A stretch of DNA of 64,000 nt, from positions 1,612,001 to 1,676,000 of the forward strand of contig NZ_CP135438.1 of assembly GCF_032341995.1 (NCBI RefSeq). Reading direction: 5' to 3'. The notes below the pieces were generated by a model that worked only from the letters and a program-made list of their open reading frames with translations, made no database searches and was not told where the DNA came from. Below are positions 63,007-64,000 of this stretch, piece by piece (within the stretch, counting starts at the first letter, position 1; every line of letters starts with the position of its first letter). Both the position numbers and the translations under genes were made by a program. The DNA comes from Domibacillus sp. DTU_2020_1001157_1_SI_ALB_TIR_016. GTDB lineage: Bacteria > Bacillota > Bacilli > Bacillales > Domibacillaceae.

Positions 63007-63529
63007 GCCATTCTCTCCTTTCTGTTAAATCGTATCGAAAGCATTTTACATGCACGTCCCGGTTAAAAAACTCTTTTGAGTGATCCCGCTTAAAGCCGAG
63101 CCATTCATATAATTGAATCGCTTTTTGCATAATGTCTCCTGAATGAAGGTAAAGGTGAGCGGCTCCCTGGCTTCTCGCATATAAGAGGCTTTCTTTAAGC
63201 AGCGCTTTCGCTACTCCCTGACCGCGGGCTTTCGGGTGCACAGCAAGCAGCCGGACAATCGGTGCTTGAATATCAAGCTCCGGCCGCTCATAGGCTGCTT
63301 CAGCGTTTTTGAACAACTGGAGTGTTCCAATCGGTTCTTCCTTCTGCTTTGCCACCAGGATGCAGTCAATATTCGGATTATCGACTGATCTGCTGATTTG
63401 TTCAATATAATTCCTCCAAGCTTCTTTATCTGTAAATTCTTTTTCATATTGCTGGTAGCTCTCTAATAGCAACTGCCGTACAGTTTCTTTATCCGATTCT
63501 ATTAGCTGTTCAATTTTCAGATGAATCAT
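62921..63529 (-). CDS. snaA: GNAT N-acetyltransferase (SnaA type)
   Basis: A 202-residue GNAT protein. The acetyl-CoA motif is LLAVHPKARGQGVAKALLKESLLYAR, and SLYWLGF-type end is at YEWLGFKRD. In B. subtilis SnaA acetylates S-alkylated cysteine before oxygenation and deacetylation. The ATG at 63529 has AAGGAGG 9 bases upstream. The final 30 residues (EPDDVRKRSYPDTPPPSPISG) lie in the overlap with sndA and look unlike a conserved tail, suggesting a lost stop codon. Confidence 0.85.
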   Translation of the reverse strand: MIHLKIEQLIESDKETVRQLLLESYQQYEKEFTDKEAWRNYIEQISRSVDNPNIDCILVAKQKEEPIGTLQLFKNAEAAYERPELDIQAPIVRLLAVHPKARGQGVAKALLKESLLYARSQGAAHLYLHSGDIMQKAIQLYEWLGFKRDHSKEFFNRDVHVKCFRYDLTERREWLEPDDVRKRSYPDTPPPSPISGIVTGGI

Positions 63530-63683
63530 TTTTATCTTCCTCCTTTTTGAAGGACTCATTATTTGCTTCAGTGATTTCTTCATTCCTTTCTTCAGCAGCG
63601 GCCGTTTTACTTTTTCTTTGTTTATTTATTTCAAATAAAGCTTCTAAACCATTCTCCAGCTCTTCCCGGTATTCATACGACAT
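63510..63683 (-). CDS. Small charged protein (57 aa)
   Basis: A 57-codon frame reading [19 protein letters not shown], then highly charged ([40 protein letters not shown] composition). AGGAG lies 9 bases before the ATG. It overlaps the end of tcyN by 11 bases and the start of snaA by 20 bases, as in coupled translation. No family is recognised. B. subtilis has no gene at this position. Confidence 0.45.
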   Translation of the reverse strand: MSYEYREELENGLEALFEINKQRKSKTAAAEERNEEITEANNESFKKEEDKNDSSEN

Positions 63684-64000
63684 GGCCCGTAACTCCTTTC
63701 GGCAGAATATTCGGATTTTTTTGCGGCCGCATCTGTGGCTGCTGCGATAATAATTCATCCGTTTCACCAGACAGCCGCCGTAAAAAGCGTTTTGTCCGTT
63801 CTTGTTTTGGTTTTTGAAAAACCTCCTCTGGTGTTCCTTCCTCGATAATCATCCCCCCGTCCATGAACAGGACATGATCCGATACTTCACGTGCAAAGCT
63901 CATTTCGTGGGTGACAATCACCATCGTAATGCCTTCTTTAGCGATACTTTTAATAACAGCCAGCACTTCTCCGACCAATTCTGGATCAAGTGCGGAAGTC
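63673..64000 (-). CDS. tcyN: Cystine-type amino-acid ABC transporter ATPase, C-terminal part
   Basis: The frame continues beyond the window edge; it reads [13 protein letters not shown] (end of Walker B and D-loop), then [24 protein letters not shown] with the H-loop histidine, and the usual [20 protein letters not shown] end. It is a polar amino-acid ATPase of the GlnQ/TcyN type. Position ahead of snaA, sndA and ribR matches tcyN of B. subtilis, which imports cystine and S-substituted cysteines. A C-terminal extension of about 30 residues is longer than usual. Confidence 0.88.
   Translation of the reverse strand, partial: TSALDPELVGEVLAVIKSIAKEGITMVIVTHEMSFAREVSDHVLFMDGGMIIEEGTPEEVFQKPKQERTKRFLRRLSGETDELLSQQPQMRPQKNPNILPKGVTGHVV

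Noticed and set aside
1-64000. CRISPR array or regularly spaced repeats
   Set aside because: No series of identical repeats with constant spacing was seen.
1-64000. tRNA or rRNA genes
   Set aside because: No tRNA-like TTCGAATC arm with matching cloverleaf or rRNA sequence was noticed.
30365-64000. Genomic island with integrase and attachment repeats around the sulfur genes
   Set aside because: No integrase, tRNA or flanking direct repeats are visible in the window; modular duplication explains the repeats better.

Overview
The window looks like chromosomal DNA of a low to moderate GC Gram-positive spore-former relative (Bacillaceae). The support is strong AGGAGG-type ribosome binding sites, frequent TTG/GTG starts, a Bacillus-style arginine catabolic (roc) set with sigma-54 (SigL) promoters, an RsbR stressosome paralogue, an Ohr gene with a SigB-like promoter, and a sulfur operon laid out like the Bacillus subtilis ytmI/tcy-sna-rib operon. 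I cannot name the species. No rRNA, tRNA or CRISPR array was seen.

Layout. 0.2-3.6 kb: LysE exporter with divergent LysR regulator, esterase, small unknowns. 3.6-12 kb: amino-acid catabolism with rocG-type glutamate dehydrogenase, thioesterase, rocD, rocA, rocF and rocE. Canonical -24/-12 promoters precede rocA and rocE. 12-25 kb: mixed housekeeping and accessory genes (PhzF-like protein, a patch of tiny membrane genes with one broken gene, lipase, methyltransferase, a solo TnpB element, cytochrome bd genes, RsbR-like protein, Ohr, hydrolase). 25-29 kb: a NikABC-type importer under a cobalamin riboswitch, lacking its ATPases. 29-30 kb: Lrp regulator and YitT-family protein.

30-64 kb is almost entirely sulfur acquisition. 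It holds a sulfate ABC transporter (sbp-cysTWA) with a YezD-like protein and a three-cysteine Rrf2 regulator, and a taurine-type operon (permease, binding protein, ATPase, TauD). An operon pairs two luciferase-like monooxygenases with a Dpp-type importer and a NifX-like protein. A sulfonate operon joins SsuABCD-like proteins to a CoA-transferase, a crotonase and a class II aldolase. The rest is a LysR regulator, a cysteine dioxygenase, and the end of a tcyN-snaA-sndA-ribR-ssuE-like operon. The logic appears to be import of organosulfur compounds, FMNH2- or 2-oxoglutarate-dependent oxygenolytic release of sulfite, flavin supply by the SsuE-like reductase and RibR, and shared regulation.

The most interesting signal is a short RNA leader element found six times, only in this sulfur region: upstream of sbp, yezD, the tau operon, the LysR gene and ribR, plus one decayed copy. 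It is a GCC/GGC-flanked 4-bp hairpin with covarying stem sequence next to an intrinsic terminator, as expected for a compact attenuator or riboswitch. I could not match it to a named family from memory. A matching Rrf2-type operator (three sites) and a 17-base word (two exact copies plus one variant) lie at promoters of the same genes. A decayed duplicate of the yezD-rrf2 locus lies about 6 kb from the intact one.
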